From: Pseudomonas sp. ANT_H4
GTDB taxonomy: Bacteria; Pseudomonadota; Gammaproteobacteria; Pseudomonadales; Pseudomonadaceae
Assembly (NCBI RefSeq): GCF_008369295.1
Contig: NZ_VOBG01000002.1
Coordinates: 1 to 64,000, forward strand
DNA: 64,000 bases
Reading direction: 5' to 3'
The translations under genes were made by a program, and so were the position numbers. Positions 17,518 through 28,054 of this stretch are shown here, one piece after another (positions within the stretch are counted from its first letter, which is position 1; every line of letters begins with the position of its first letter). Under the pieces are notes generated by a model. That model was not told where the DNA came from. It saw only the letters and a list, made by a program, of their open reading frames with translations, and ran no database searches.

Positions 17518-18858
17518 TCAGGCGTCGACGACAGGGATCTTGCGTGGCGCCATGAAGTACAACAAGATCAGCGCGATGAAGTACATCGCAGGAATCATGG
17601 TGAACAGCACCGTGTAGTTGTTGTTGGTGACCGTCAGGATATGCCCGACGATCTGTGTCATGAACATTCCGCCGATGGCCGCGCACATGCCGCCAAAGCC
17701 GAAGACCGTGCTCATCATGTGCTTGGGCGTGTAGTCCATCACCAGGCTCCAGATGTTGGCGGTCCAGGCCTGGTGGGCGCCGATGGCCAGGGAGATGGCA
17801 AATACCGCGACCCACAACTGGCTGGAACCGGCGGCCATGATTACCCCGATGATGCAGCAGGCGAACAGCAGCATCGACAGCAACCGCGCCTTGATCGGCT
17901 GCATCCCGCGACCGATCAGGAACGAAGACAGAATCCCGCCCCCGACACTGCCGAAGTCCGCCGTCAGGTAAATGATGATCAGCGGGATGCCCATCTGGGT
18001 AACATTGATCCCCAGGTTGTATTGCTGGTTGAGAAATGGCGGCAACCAGTACAGGTAGAACCAGAACACCGGCGCGGTCATCGAGTAGGCCAGGGCGAAG
18101 GCCCAGGTACCGCGCATGCGCAGGATACGGCTGAAGGGCACGCGGGGTTGGTCTGGTTCGACCTCTTGTTGCACGTAGTCCAGTTCTGATTGTTTGACCG
18201 TCGGATGATCTTCCGGGTTGTAGTACTTCAGGCCCCAGAACACCAGCCAGATCCCGCCCAGCGCCGCCATGCCCAGGAACGCCGCCTGCCAGCCCCACAC
18301 GTGGAGAATCAACGGCAGCATCATCGGCGTCAGCATGGCGCCGACGTTGGTGCCGGCGTTGAAAATCCCGGTCGCCACCGCTCGCTCACCGGCAGGGAAC
18401 CACAGCCGGGTGGTCTTGACGCAGGCCGGGTAGTTGGCGGCTTCCGTCAGCCCGAGGATAAAGCGACAGACCATAAAGCCCACCGCCGAGGTGGCCAGGC
18501 CGTGGGCACCCGTGGCGATGCTCCACAGCAGCACGGCGCAGAAGAACACGCGCTTGACGCCGACCCGGTCGATCAAGCGACCTTGCAATACAAAGCCGAT
18601 GGCGTAGCCGACCTGGAACCAGAAGTTGATGTTGGCGTAGTCCATCGCCGTCCAATTCATTTCCTTGGCCAGGATCGGTTGCATCACGCCCAGTGCGGCG
18701 CGGTCGATGTAGTTGAGGGTGGTGGCGAAAAACACCAGGGCCAGCATGCCCCAGCGGGTCTTGCCGACGGCCATTGCGCCGCGAATCTTGTCGCCGATGC
18801 CGCCTTGGGACGTGCTTTGGCTCTGGTGCGCGGCCTGAGCGGAATTTTGTGAAGGCAT
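17518..18858 (-). CDS. MFS transporter of the anion:cation symporter type, likely quinate/shikimate uptake
   Basis: A 446-residue permease with twelve predicted helices. The ATTLNYIDRAALGVMQP segment and the SAVGFMVCRFILGLTEAANY segment are typical of the anion:cation symporter family that carries organic acids such as glucarate, hexuronates and phthalate. It diverges from quiC across a 254-base control region with a PcaR-like box. Uptake of quinate, shikimate or dehydroshikimate is inferred from this location only. The chosen ATG has no clear ribosome-binding site, so translation may begin at the methionine 28 residues later. Confidence 0.75.
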   Translation of the reverse strand: MPSQNSAQAAHQSQSTSQGGIGDKIRGAMAVGKTRWGMLALVFFATTLNYIDRAALGVMQPILAKEMNWTAMDYANINFWFQVGYAIGFVLQGRLIDRVGVKRVFFCAVLLWSIATGAHGLATSAVGFMVCRFILGLTEAANYPACVKTTRLWFPAGERAVATGIFNAGTNVGAMLTPMMLPLILHVWGWQAAFLGMAALGGIWLVFWGLKYYNPEDHPTVKQSELDYVQQEVEPDQPRVPFSRILRMRGTWAFALAYSMTAPVFWFYLYWLPPFLNQQYNLGINVTQMGIPLIIIYLTADFGSVGGGILSSFLIGRGMQPIKARLLSMLLFACCIIGVIMAAGSSQLWVAVFAISLAIGAHQAWTANIWSLVMDYTPKHMMSTVFGFGGMCAAIGGMFMTQIVGHILTVTNNNYTVLFTMIPAMYFIALILLYFMAPRKIPVVDA

Positions 18859-18998
18859 GAGGAGGTACCCGTTTTTTGAAATTCTTATGGTGTGTTCTGG
18901 GTCTTGATCATTTGAGGCCGCTCAATGGAAACGGCCCTTATGCCCAATCGATGGTGCGTAGTGGCTGGAAAATCGTCAATTCGCCAAACCGTCATTTT

Positions 18999-19013
18999 GT
19001 TCGATAATCGCCC
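18999..19013 (+). promoter_or_regulatory. PcaR-box-like site upstream of quiC
   Basis: GTTCGATAATCGCCC matches the 15-base PcaR box I recall from P. putida (GTTCGATAATCGCAC) at 14 of 15 positions. It lies 99 bases upstream of the quiC start and 140 bases upstream of the divergent MFS start. A near-identical site precedes aroQ. IclR-family regulators such as PcaR respond to beta-ketoadipate, which this pathway produces downstream of protocatechuate. Confidence 0.5.
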
Positions 19014-19112
19014 ATAAAACTAACTGGTTCGTACATTTTAATTGCTAGGCCGATTTACCGAGCCAATAATTCGGCCCAAACAAGATCAGCCTTCACTGCC
19101 GGGAGTCGCCCC

Positions 19113-21017
<1,905 letters not shown>

Positions 21018-21088
21018 GGTGTTGGCGCTTCCTTCGGGGTGGGCGGCGGCCCATAATCACGGCCTGCATAAATGGCCGTGAGCGCACC

Positions 21089-21784
21089 ATGACCTCGACT
21101 TCCGAACGCTCTACCTCCGAGCTATCCACCTCCGAGCTCTGCGCCGCCTCACCCACGGCGCGCAAGAGTCGCAAGAACAACCCGGAAAAGACCCGCGAAA
21201 ACATTCTTCAAGAAGCCATTGTCGAGTTCGTCCAGCAGGGGTTGTCCGGCGCCCGCGTGGACGCCATTGCCGAGCGCATCCATACCTCCAAGCGCATGAT
21301 CTATTACTACTTCGGCAGCAAGGAGCAGTTGTACGTCGAAGTGCTGGAGAAACTCTACGGCGATATCCGCAACACCGAAGCTCGGATGAACCTCACCGAA
21401 CTGGAGCCGCGTGAAGCGATCCGGCGCCTGGTGGAATTCACCTTTGATCACCATGACCAGAACGTGGATTTCGTGCGGATTGTCAGTATCGAGAACATTC
21501 ACAACGCCGAATATGTGAAGCAATCCGAGTCGATCAAGGCGATGAACAGCAACATCCTTGAAGCCCTCGGTGCGACGTTGCGCAGGGGCGCGGAACTGGG
21601 GGTGTTTCGCGAAGGGTTGGAGCCGTTGGATGTGCACCTGCTGATCAATTCATTCAGTTTTTACCGGGTGTCCAATCGGCATACGTTTAGCGAGATCTTT
21701 CAGATCGAGTTGTCAGATGAAGTGGTCAAGCAGCGGCATCGGGCGATGATCTGCGAGTCGGTGTTGCGCTATTTGCAGGCTTGA
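21089..21784 (+). CDS. TetR/AcrR family regulator of the qui cluster
   Basis: A 231-residue protein with an S/T/E-rich leader of about 30 residues, then the TetR helix-turn-helix (NILQEAIVEFVQQGLSGARV, followed by IAERIHTSKRMIYYYFGSKE) and a helical ligand domain. It lies 71 bases after quiC on the same strand and converges on the dehydrogenase gene. Regulation of the quinate/shikimate genes is the obvious hypothesis. A 12-bp stem hairpin follows its stop at once. Confidence 0.85.
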   Translation: MTSTSERSTSELSTSELCAASPTARKSRKNNPEKTRENILQEAIVEFVQQGLSGARVDAIAERIHTSKRMIYYYFGSKEQLYVEVLEKLYGDIRNTEARMNLTELEPREAIRRLVEFTFDHHDQNVDFVRIVSIENIHNAEYVKQSESIKAMNSNILEALGATLRRGAELGVFREGLEPLDVHLLINSFSFYRVSNRHTFSEIFQIELSDEVVKQRHRAMICESVLRYLQA

Positions 21785-21813
21785 ATCTTTCCCACGTGGT
21801 GCGTGGGAAAGAT
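21785..21813. terminator. hairpin between tetR and aroE-like genes
   Basis: A perfect 12-bp stem (21785-21796 with 21802-21813) and five-base loop begin directly after the TetR stop codon. T-runs on either side are weak, but the stem itself starts and ends with T or A stretches. It can serve the two converging genes. Confidence 0.65.
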
Positions 21814-21819
21814 CAGTGA

Positions 21820-22680
21820 TCAGGTGTTCATGTTCTGGAAGTGCTCAAGCATCCGCCCCGCATCCGCCACTTTGCCACTGAACAATTCAAACGCCTTCAC
21901 CGCCTGAAACACCGCCATATTCCCGCCATCCAGCGTGCGGCAGCCCAAGGCTCGAGCGTTGCGCAGCAGTTCGGTTTCCAGCGGGAAATAGACAATTTCC
22001 GCCACCCATAACTCCCGACGCAACAACGCCAGTGGCACCGGCATCCCCGGCAGTTTGGCCATGCCCATGGGCGTGGTGTTCACCAGACCGTCGGCTTCGG
22101 CCATGGTACCAGGCAGGTCGCTACCGGCCTGGGCTCGGGACGCGCCAAAATGCTGGTTGAGGTTGTCGGCCAGGCTTTGCGCGCGGTTGTTATCCACATC
22201 AAAAATGCTCAGTTGCTCCACGCCTTCACCCAGCAGCGCGTGGGCCACCGCTGCGCCTGCGCCACCCGCGCCCATCTGCACCACGCGCTTGCGCGCAGCA
22301 CCGCTCAAGCCCCGGCGAAAACCTTCGGCAAATCCCAGGCAGTCGGTGTTGTGGCCGATGCGCTTGCCGTCGCGCAGCACGACAGTGTTCACCGCGCCAA
22401 TCCCCCGCGCTTCGGCGGACAACTCATCCAGCAACGGCAGGATCACCTGCTTGCACGGATAGGTGATGTTCAAACCGGTGAAGTTCATCTGCTCGGCGGC
22501 CTTCAGCAGGTCGGGCAGGGCGTTGCTGTCCAGTTGCAACTGATCCAAATCGATCAAGCGATACAGGTAACGCAGGCCCTGTGCATCGCCTTCATGTTCA
22601 TGCAGGGCTGGCGTGCGGGAAGCCTGGATGCCGAAGCCGATCAAGCCGGCCAGAATTCGGTGTTGAGACATGTGACTCAT
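21820..22680 (-). CDS. aroE: shikimate/quinate 5-dehydrogenase
   Basis: A 286-residue AroE-fold enzyme. [12 protein letters not shown] holds the catalytic lysine, GHNTDCLGF the catalytic aspartate, and [15 protein letters not shown] the nucleotide-binding loop. The N-terminal substrate loop reads [12 protein letters not shown] rather than the biosynthetic PxxHSxSP pattern, which points to a catabolic or broad-specificity paralogue in line with its place beside aroQ and quiC. It oxidises shikimate or quinate to the 3-dehydro form. Its ATG overlaps the aroQ stop by four bases. Confidence 0.85.
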   Translation of the reverse strand: MSHMSQHRILAGLIGFGIQASRTPALHEHEGDAQGLRYLYRLIDLDQLQLDSNALPDLLKAAEQMNFTGLNITYPCKQVILPLLDELSAEARGIGAVNTVVLRDGKRIGHNTDCLGFAEGFRRGLSGAARKRVVQMGAGGAGAAVAHALLGEGVEQLSIFDVDNNRAQSLADNLNQHFGASRAQAGSDLPGTMAEADGLVNTTPMGMAKLPGMPVPLALLRRELWVAEIVYFPLETELLRNARALGCRTLDGGNMAVFQAVKAFELFSGKVADAGRMLEHFQNMNT

Positions 22681-23117
22681 CCCTTCAACGTCTGGCTGAA
22701 ATGTTCAAGGGCCAGGTGATAACCATGGCTGCCGAAACCGGCGAGCACCGCCTTGGCAATCGGCGACACGAAGGAGTGATGCCGAAACGGCTCGCGGGCA
22801 TGCACGTTGGACAAATGCACTTCGATCACCGGTACTTCACTGGCCACCAGCGCATCGCGGATCGCCACTGAGGTGTGGGTCCAGGCCGCCGGGTTGATCA
22901 CAATCCCTGCGCAACGGGCGCGGGCGCTGTGAATCCAGTCCAGTAATTCGCCTTCATGGTTGGTCTGGCGAAATTCGATGGTGAGCCCCAGTTTTTCCGC
23001 ACTGCGACCGCACAGGGCAGCAACGTCGGCCAGGGTTTCGTGGCCGTAGGTGGCCGGTTCGCGGGTGCCTAGGAGGTTCAGGTTGGGGCCGTTGAGCACC
23101 AGCACGATAGGGGGCAT
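22677..23117 (-). CDS. aroQ: type II 3-dehydroquinate dehydratase
   Basis: A 146-residue flavodoxin-like dehydroquinase. [17 protein letters not shown] carries the catalytic arginine and tyrosine, [12 protein letters not shown] the substrate-binding loop, and [20 protein letters not shown] the histidine and arginine pair. It interconverts 3-dehydroquinate and 3-dehydroshikimate. In this cluster it links quinate oxidation to QuiC. It is the first gene of a two-gene operon whose upstream region has a palindromic PcaR-like site. Confidence 0.92.
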   Translation of the reverse strand: MPPIVLVLNGPNLNLLGTREPATYGHETLADVAALCGRSAEKLGLTIEFRQTNHEGELLDWIHSARARCAGIVINPAAWTHTSVAIRDALVASEVPVIEVHLSNVHAREPFRHHSFVSPIAKAVLAGFGSHGYHLALEHFSQTLKG

Positions 23118-23210
23118 ATGGGAGTCTCCACTGTTGTTTTTATCTGTGGAAACAAAATGTACTGAATGGTTAATTTGGTCAATTGTCGAAGACGCGAAGC
23201 GCAGTTAACC

Positions 23211-23225
23211 GTTCGATTATCGAAC
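23211..23225 (-). promoter_or_regulatory. palindromic PcaR-box-like site upstream of aroQ
   Basis: GTTCGATTATCGAAC is a perfect 7-1-7 palindrome, extended by one more pair at 23210 and 23226. Read toward aroQ it is GTTCGATAATCGAAC, which shares the first twelve bases with the site upstream of quiC. It lies 93 bases upstream of the aroQ start. It could bind PcaR or the cluster's own TetR regulator. Confidence 0.55.
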
Positions 23226-23375
23226 GTTGGATGAAAAAGGCCTCGCATGGATTCAGCTCAAGTATTACGCAGGGTTGCTGAGTGAGCAGGATTCGCGGGT
23301 ATTGGCAGGCGGGGAATGAGTGGTTACAGCCCCATGTTCGAAGAAGTGCCCATCGTTACTAGTCTGTGAAACTTT

Positions 23376-23404
23376 TGTGGCGAGGGTTCCGGCCCCTCGC
23401 CACA
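23376..23404. repeat. single REP-type hairpin downstream of trmA
   Basis: TGTGGCGAGGG at 23376-23386 pairs with CCCTCGCCACA at 23394-23404. The same TGTGGCG stem recurs at 55993 and, in modified form, at 62885. It sits seven bases past the trmA stop and may help end that transcript. Confidence 0.6.
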
Positions 23405-23411
23405 GGCGGGT

Positions 23412-24491
23412 TTACCGCCGGGTCAACAACACACCCGATTCCATATGGTGCGTCCACGGGAACTGGTCAAACAATGCACAGCGGGTAATGCGGTGCGTGC
23501 CGTGCAATTGCGCGATGTTTGCCGCCAGCGTTTCGGGGTTGCACGAGATATACAGGATGTTCTCGAAGCGCCGGGTCAGTTCGCAGGTGTCCGGGTCCAT
23601 GCCGGCGCGCGGCGGGTCGACGAATACGCTGCCGAATTCGTAGCTCTTGAGGTCGATGCCGTGCAGACGGCGAAACGGGCGCACTTCGTTCAACGCTTCG
23701 GTCAGTTCTTCGGCGGACAAACGCACCAGGGTGACGTTACTCACTGCGTTCTCGTCGAGGTTGCTCAGCGCGGCATTGACAGAGGCCTTGCTGATCTCGG
23801 TGGCCAGTACTTTGCGCACGCGGGTTGCCAGCGGCAGGGTGAAGTTGCCGTTGCCGCAGTACAACTCCAGCAGGTCATCGCTGCGATCGCCCAGGGCTTC
23901 ATACGCCCAGTTGAGCATCTTCTGGTTCACTGTGCCGTTGGGCTGGGTGAAGGCGCCTTCCGGTTGACGGTAGCTGAAGGTGCGACCGCCGACGTCCATT
24001 TTTTCCACTACATAATCACGACCGATCACATCGCGCTTGCCCTTGGAGCGGCCGATGATGCTGACATTCAGTTCAGCGGCCAGCTTGTTGGCAGCGGTGT
24101 GCCAATGCTCGTCCAGAGGGCGGTGATAGCACAGGGTGATCATCGCATCGCCCGCCAGGGTGGTGAGGAACTCCACTTGGAACAGCTTGTGACTCAAGGC
24201 GGCGCTGGCTTGCCAGGCGGCCTTGAGTTGCGGCATCAACTGGTTGATGCGCAGGCTGGCGATGGGGAATTGTTCGATAAGGATTGGCGTGCGCTTGTCG
24301 TCCTGGGAGAACATCGCGTAGTGGCGCTCACCTTCTTCGCGCCACAGGCGGAATTCGGCGCGCAGGCGGAAGTTTTGCAATGGCGAGTCGAAAACCTGCG
24401 GCTCTGGCGCATCAAAAGGCGCGAGCAGGTCACGCAGGCGCGCGCCCTTTTCGTCCAGTTGCAGGGAGTAGCTTGCGGCGTCAAAAGTCAT
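23412..24491 (-). CDS. trmA: tRNA (uracil-54-C5)-methyltransferase
   Basis: A 359-residue enzyme of standard TrmA length. [16 protein letters not shown] is the SAM-binding motif, [11 protein letters not shown] the substrate motif, and [15 protein letters not shown] holds the catalytic cysteine. It forms ribothymidine at position 54 of tRNAs using S-adenosylmethionine. Its ATG overlaps the stop of the upstream purine permease gene by four bases, so the genes are coupled. Confidence 0.93.
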   Translation of the reverse strand: MTFDAASYSLQLDEKGARLRDLLAPFDAPEPQVFDSPLQNFRLRAEFRLWREEGERHYAMFSQDDKRTPILIEQFPIASLRINQLMPQLKAAWQASAALSHKLFQVEFLTTLAGDAMITLCYHRPLDEHWHTAANKLAAELNVSIIGRSKGKRDVIGRDYVVEKMDVGGRTFSYRQPEGAFTQPNGTVNQKMLNWAYEALGDRSDDLLELYCGNGNFTLPLATRVRKVLATEISKASVNAALSNLDENAVSNVTLVRLSAEELTEALNEVRPFRRLHGIDLKSYEFGSVFVDPPRAGMDPDTCELTRRFENILYISCNPETLAANIAQLHGTHRITRCALFDQFPWTHHMESGVLLTRR

Positions 24492-25783
24492 GCGGGGAAC
24501 CAGCCTAGCTTGATCACGAACAGAATCGACAGAATCACCAGCGCCGGGTTCAGCTCACGGTAGCGGCCCGAAAGCAGCTTGATGACGGTCCAGGCGATGA
24601 AACCGAAAGCGATGCCGTTGGCGATGGAATAAGTGAAAGGCATCGCCAGGGCAGTGATCACCACGGGTGCGGCGACGGTGATGTCGTCCCAGTCGATTTC
24701 CGCCAGGCCTGAGGTCATCAGTACCGCGACGAACAGCAATGCTGGCGCGGTGGCGAAGGCCGGTACGCTGGCCGCCAGTGGCGAGAAGAACAGTGCCAGC
24801 AGGAACAGAATCGCGACCACAACAGCGGTCAAACCGGTCCGGCCACCGGCGCTGACGCCCGCTGCCGATTCGATATAACTGGTGGTGGTCGAGGTGCCCA
24901 GTAGGGAGCCGGCCATGGCCGCGGTGCTGTCAGCGATCAACGCGCGGCCCATTTTTGGCATGTGGCCGTCCTTGCCCATGAGCCCTGCGCGCTTGGCGAC
25001 GCCGATCAGGGTGCCGGAGTTGTCGAACAGGTCGACGAACAGGAAGGCAAAGATCACGCTTATCAGGGCGACATCCAGGGCACCGGCGATGTCCAGTTGC
25101 AGGAAGGTCGGAGCCAGGGACGGTGGCATCGAAGTTACGCCGCCGAACGGGGTGACGCCCAGCAGGATAGAGGCGACGGTCACCACCAGAATGCCGATCA
25201 GTACGGCGCCGCGCACTTTCAGGGCTTCCAGCGCGACGATCAGCGCGAAACCGAGGGCGGCGAGAATCGGTGCCGGTTTTGACAGATCACCCAGGCCCAC
25301 CATGGTTGCCTGGTTGCTCACGACGATTTCGGCGTTGTGCAGGGCAATCAGCGCTAGGAACAGGCCGATGCCAGCGGCAATCGCCGAACGCAGGGGCAGA
25401 GGGATGGCGTTGATGATCCATTCGCGGATGCGGAAGATTGACAGCAGGAAAAACAGCACCGCCGAAATGAACACCGCCCCCAGCGCCACTTGCCAGGTGT
25501 GGCCCTGGTGGATGACCACGGTGTAGGTAAAGAAGGCGTTCAGGCCCATGCCCGGTGCCAAGGCAATCGGGTAGTTGGCGATCAGGCCCATTACGGTCGA
25601 ACCGATGGCCGCCGCCAGGCAGGTGGCGACAAACACCGCGCCCTTGTCCATGCCGGTCTCGCCGAGAATGCTCGGGTTGACGAACAGAATGTAGGCCATG
25701 GCCAGAAAGGTCGTGATGCCCGCGAGAATCTCGGTGCGCACGTTGGTGTTGTGTGCCTTGAGTTGAAACAGCTTTTCCAGCAT
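24488..25783 (-). CDS. NCS2 family purine permease (AdeP/GhxP-like)
   Basis: A 431-residue protein with about 13 hydrophobic segments. It opens [20 protein letters not shown], contains [17 protein letters not shown] and [20 protein letters not shown], all hallmarks of the adenine/guanine/hypoxanthine branch of NCS2 proton symporters. It probably imports adenine, guanine or hypoxanthine. It is coupled to trmA downstream. I looked in the 210-base leader for a known purine riboswitch fold and saw none. Confidence 0.87.
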   Translation of the reverse strand: MLEKLFQLKAHNTNVRTEILAGITTFLAMAYILFVNPSILGETGMDKGAVFVATCLAAAIGSTVMGLIANYPIALAPGMGLNAFFTYTVVIHQGHTWQVALGAVFISAVLFFLLSIFRIREWIINAIPLPLRSAIAAGIGLFLALIALHNAEIVVSNQATMVGLGDLSKPAPILAALGFALIVALEALKVRGAVLIGILVVTVASILLGVTPFGGVTSMPPSLAPTFLQLDIAGALDVALISVIFAFLFVDLFDNSGTLIGVAKRAGLMGKDGHMPKMGRALIADSTAAMAGSLLGTSTTTSYIESAAGVSAGGRTGLTAVVVAILFLLALFFSPLAASVPAFATAPALLFVAVLMTSGLAEIDWDDITVAAPVVITALAMPFTYSIANGIAFGFIAWTVIKLLSGRYRELNPALVILSILFVIKLGWFPA

Positions 25784-25993
25784 GCCTGCTCCCTGTGGCG
25801 CATTCGGCGCCGTAATTTGTTGACCTCAAAGTCAAAGCACAAACTGCGCCAGGCGCCGCGTGTTTTCTACAGAGGATCGGAAAAAGCGGCGCATCATACC
25901 AGCCGCGGAGGCTCAGCGGCGCTCGGGTATGGTTTTGCTTGTTATAGGCCTGAGGCATACTGCGCCGACGTTTAGTAGAGAGTCATCGACAGC

Positions 25994-26440
25994 ATGAAAA
26001 AAACCAACGCCTGGAGTCTAGCTCTGTTCGCTTGTATCAGCTTGTGGCTGGGTTCGGCACCGGCATGGGGCGCGCCTGCACCGGCCTTGAGCGAGGTACG
26101 GGTATTCAAGGTCGAGTCGGAAAATTGCACGGAAGTCATCCCCGAACAGGCTGACAGCACGCGACAGTGTGTTCATCGCGGGCCTACCAAGGTGTATGTG
26201 ATGGAAGTGGGGATTGGCAACAACGCCGTGGCGTCTTTCGATGGCGCACGGCTTTCGGGCCAAAGCACGGCAGTGTGCCAGGTCGGTTCCATCAGCCAGG
26301 CCTGCAGCGGGGCGGGTGTGCTGATGGGTTATGTGTATGTGTTTGTTCTGGACGTCCGGGCCCAGGGCTCGTTCCAGTACAGCAACACGTCGATTAACGT
26401 GCCGCGCAATACCTTGAGGACCGTGCTCTCTATTCGCTGA
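25994..26440 (+). CDS. small secreted protein, unknown (possibly DUF4879/YolA-like)
   Basis: A 148-residue protein with a clear signal peptide, cleaved near GSAPAWG-A (about residue 26). The mature part is beta-rich, with four cysteines (in ENCTEV, TRQCVH, AVCQVG and QACSGA) that could form two disulfides, and ends NVPRNTLRTVLSIR. The LSEVRVFKVES opening is reminiscent of DUF4879 proteins, but I hold that lightly. It stands alone, diverging from the purine permease. Confidence 0.65.
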   Translation: MKKTNAWSLALFACISLWLGSAPAWGAPAPALSEVRVFKVESENCTEVIPEQADSTRQCVHRGPTKVYVMEVGIGNNAVASFDGARLSGQSTAVCQVGSISQACSGAGVLMGYVYVFVLDVRAQGSFQYSNTSINVPRNTLRTVLSIR

Positions 26441-26543
26441 TCCACCCATCACTTCCCTTGAACGCTCATAACCCCCCGAAGTCGTACCGCTAAGACGGCG
26501 ACTTCCCAGAACGCCGCGAATGCACACCAACCGTGAGGTGTTT

Positions 26544-27068
26544 ATGAGCGCGACCCCTATCTTTGCTGCGGCCAAGCCGTTCGTCAGTCATCCGATACAC
26601 CTGACTCTCAACCGCCAGGCCCGGCAATTGGACGTCTTGCCCTGGACCACCCTGCTGGATCTTTTGCGCGAGCAACTGGACCTGACCGGCAGCAAAAAGG
26701 GTTGCGACCACGGCCAGTGCGGCGCCTGCACCGTGTTGCTCAACGGCAAGCGGGTCAACGCCTGCCTGACGCTGGCGGTGATGTGCGACGGTGCCGAGTT
26801 GACCACCATTGAAGGCCTGGCCGACGGCGAAGAGCTGCACCCGATGCAACGGGCCTTCATCAAGCACGATGCCTTCCAGTGTGGCTACTGCACGCCCGGC
26901 CAGATCTGTTCGGCAGTGGGCCTGGCCCGGGAAGGGCGGGCTCACGACACCGCGCAGATCCAGGAGTCGATGAGTGGCAACCTGTGCCGCTGCGGCGCCT
27001 ACAACAATATCCGTGACGCCATCGAAGAGGCCTTGCCGGCCTGTCGCCAGCAGGGAGGTGAGCAATGA
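26544..27068 (+). CDS. paoA: molybdenum hydroxylase 2Fe-2S subunit (PaoA/YagT-like)
   Basis: A 174-residue subunit with both iron-sulfur modules: a plant-ferredoxin type cluster (GCDHGQCGACTVLLNG...NAC) and a helical second cluster (CGYCTPGQI and GNLCRCGAYNN). It relays electrons from the molybdenum cofactor to FAD. I chose ATG 26544 because GTGAGG lies upstream; ATG 26520 is possible. No twin-arginine leader is present, unlike E. coli PaoA, so this enzyme should be cytoplasmic. Its stop overlaps the next gene. Confidence 0.87.
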   Translation: MSATPIFAAAKPFVSHPIHLTLNRQARQLDVLPWTTLLDLLREQLDLTGSKKGCDHGQCGACTVLLNGKRVNACLTLAVMCDGAELTTIEGLADGEELHPMQRAFIKHDAFQCGYCTPGQICSAVGLAREGRAHDTAQIQESMSGNLCRCGAYNNIRDAIEEALPACRQQGGEQ

Positions 27069-28054
27069 ACCCCTTCCACTACAGCAAGCCGGCCGACGTG
27101 CAGGCCGCCGTAGCTCTGAGCAGCGCAACGTCGCGGTTCATTGCCGGTGGCACCAACCTGCTGGACTTGATGAAGGAGAACATCAGCCATCCCGAACACC
27201 TGATCGACATCACCGGCCTGCCATTGCGCCAGGTCGAAGAAACAGCCGAAGGCTCCGTGATGATCGGCGCCTTGGTGAGCAACGCCGACCTGGCCTGGCA
27301 CCCCTTGATCGAACAGCGTTACCCGCTGCTGTCCCAAGCGATCCTCGCTGGCGCGTCACCGCAATTGCGCAACATGGCAAGCACCGGCGGCAACCTGCTG
27401 CAGCGCACCCGTTGCTACTACTTCTATGACGCCGCCGTGCCCTGCAACAAGCGCGAACCCGGCAGCGGCTGCCCGGCGCGGGGGGGCTTGAACCGCATTC
27501 ACGCGATCCTCGGCGCCAGCGACCAGTGTGTGGCCACCCACCCTTCGGACATGTGCGTGGCCCTGGCCGCCCTTGAAGCCAGGGTGCATGTGCTAGGGCG
27601 CGGCGGGGCGCGAATCATCGAGTTCGCTGATTTTCACCGGTTGCCTGGCGATGCGCCTCAGCGCGACAACCAACTGGCCGACGACGAATTGATCACTGCC
27701 ATTGAGTTACCCGCCGATAACCTGGCCGCCCACAGCCACTACCTGAAAATTCGCGACCGTGCTTCTTACGCCTTTGCCCTGGTGTCCGTGGCCGCCGCGC
27801 TGGAACTGGATGGCGAAGTGATCCGCGATGCGCGCCTGTCCCTGGGCGGTGTCGCCCACAAACCCTGGCGCGACCGGGCGGTGGAAGCCACGTTGATCGG
27901 CCAGTCGGTAAGCCGTGAAACCTTCAGCGCCGCCGCCGACGCCATGCTCCAGGACGCCGAGCCTTTGGAACACAACGGCTTCAAGATCAAACTGGCACGC
28001 CGCGCGATTATCCGCGCCTTGAGCGATGCCGCCGTCGCAGGAGCCCGCTCATGA
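27065..28054 (+). CDS. paoB: molybdenum hydroxylase FAD subunit (PaoB/YagS-like)
   Basis: A 329-residue subunit of the xanthine dehydrogenase FAD-binding family. FIAGGTNLLDLMKENISHPE contacts the FAD pyrophosphate and GNLLQRTRCYYFYD follows. The cysteines in RCYYF, PCNKR, SGCPAR and DQCVATHPSDMC match the extra 4Fe-4S site of PaoB-type subunits. Start and stop both overlap neighbours by four bases, a tight operon. Confidence 0.87.
   Translation: MNPFHYSKPADVQAAVALSSATSRFIAGGTNLLDLMKENISHPEHLIDITGLPLRQVEETAEGSVMIGALVSNADLAWHPLIEQRYPLLSQAILAGASPQLRNMASTGGNLLQRTRCYYFYDAAVPCNKREPGSGCPARGGLNRIHAILGASDQCVATHPSDMCVALAALEARVHVLGRGGARIIEFADFHRLPGDAPQRDNQLADDELITAIELPADNLAAHSHYLKIRDRASYAFALVSVAAALELDGEVIRDARLSLGGVAHKPWRDRAVEATLIGQSVSRETFSAAADAMLQDAEPLEHNGFKIKLARRAIIRALSDAAVAGARS

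Noticed and set aside
25784..25993. Riboswitch in the purine permease leader
   Set aside because: No purine or preQ1 aptamer core could be recognised by eye.
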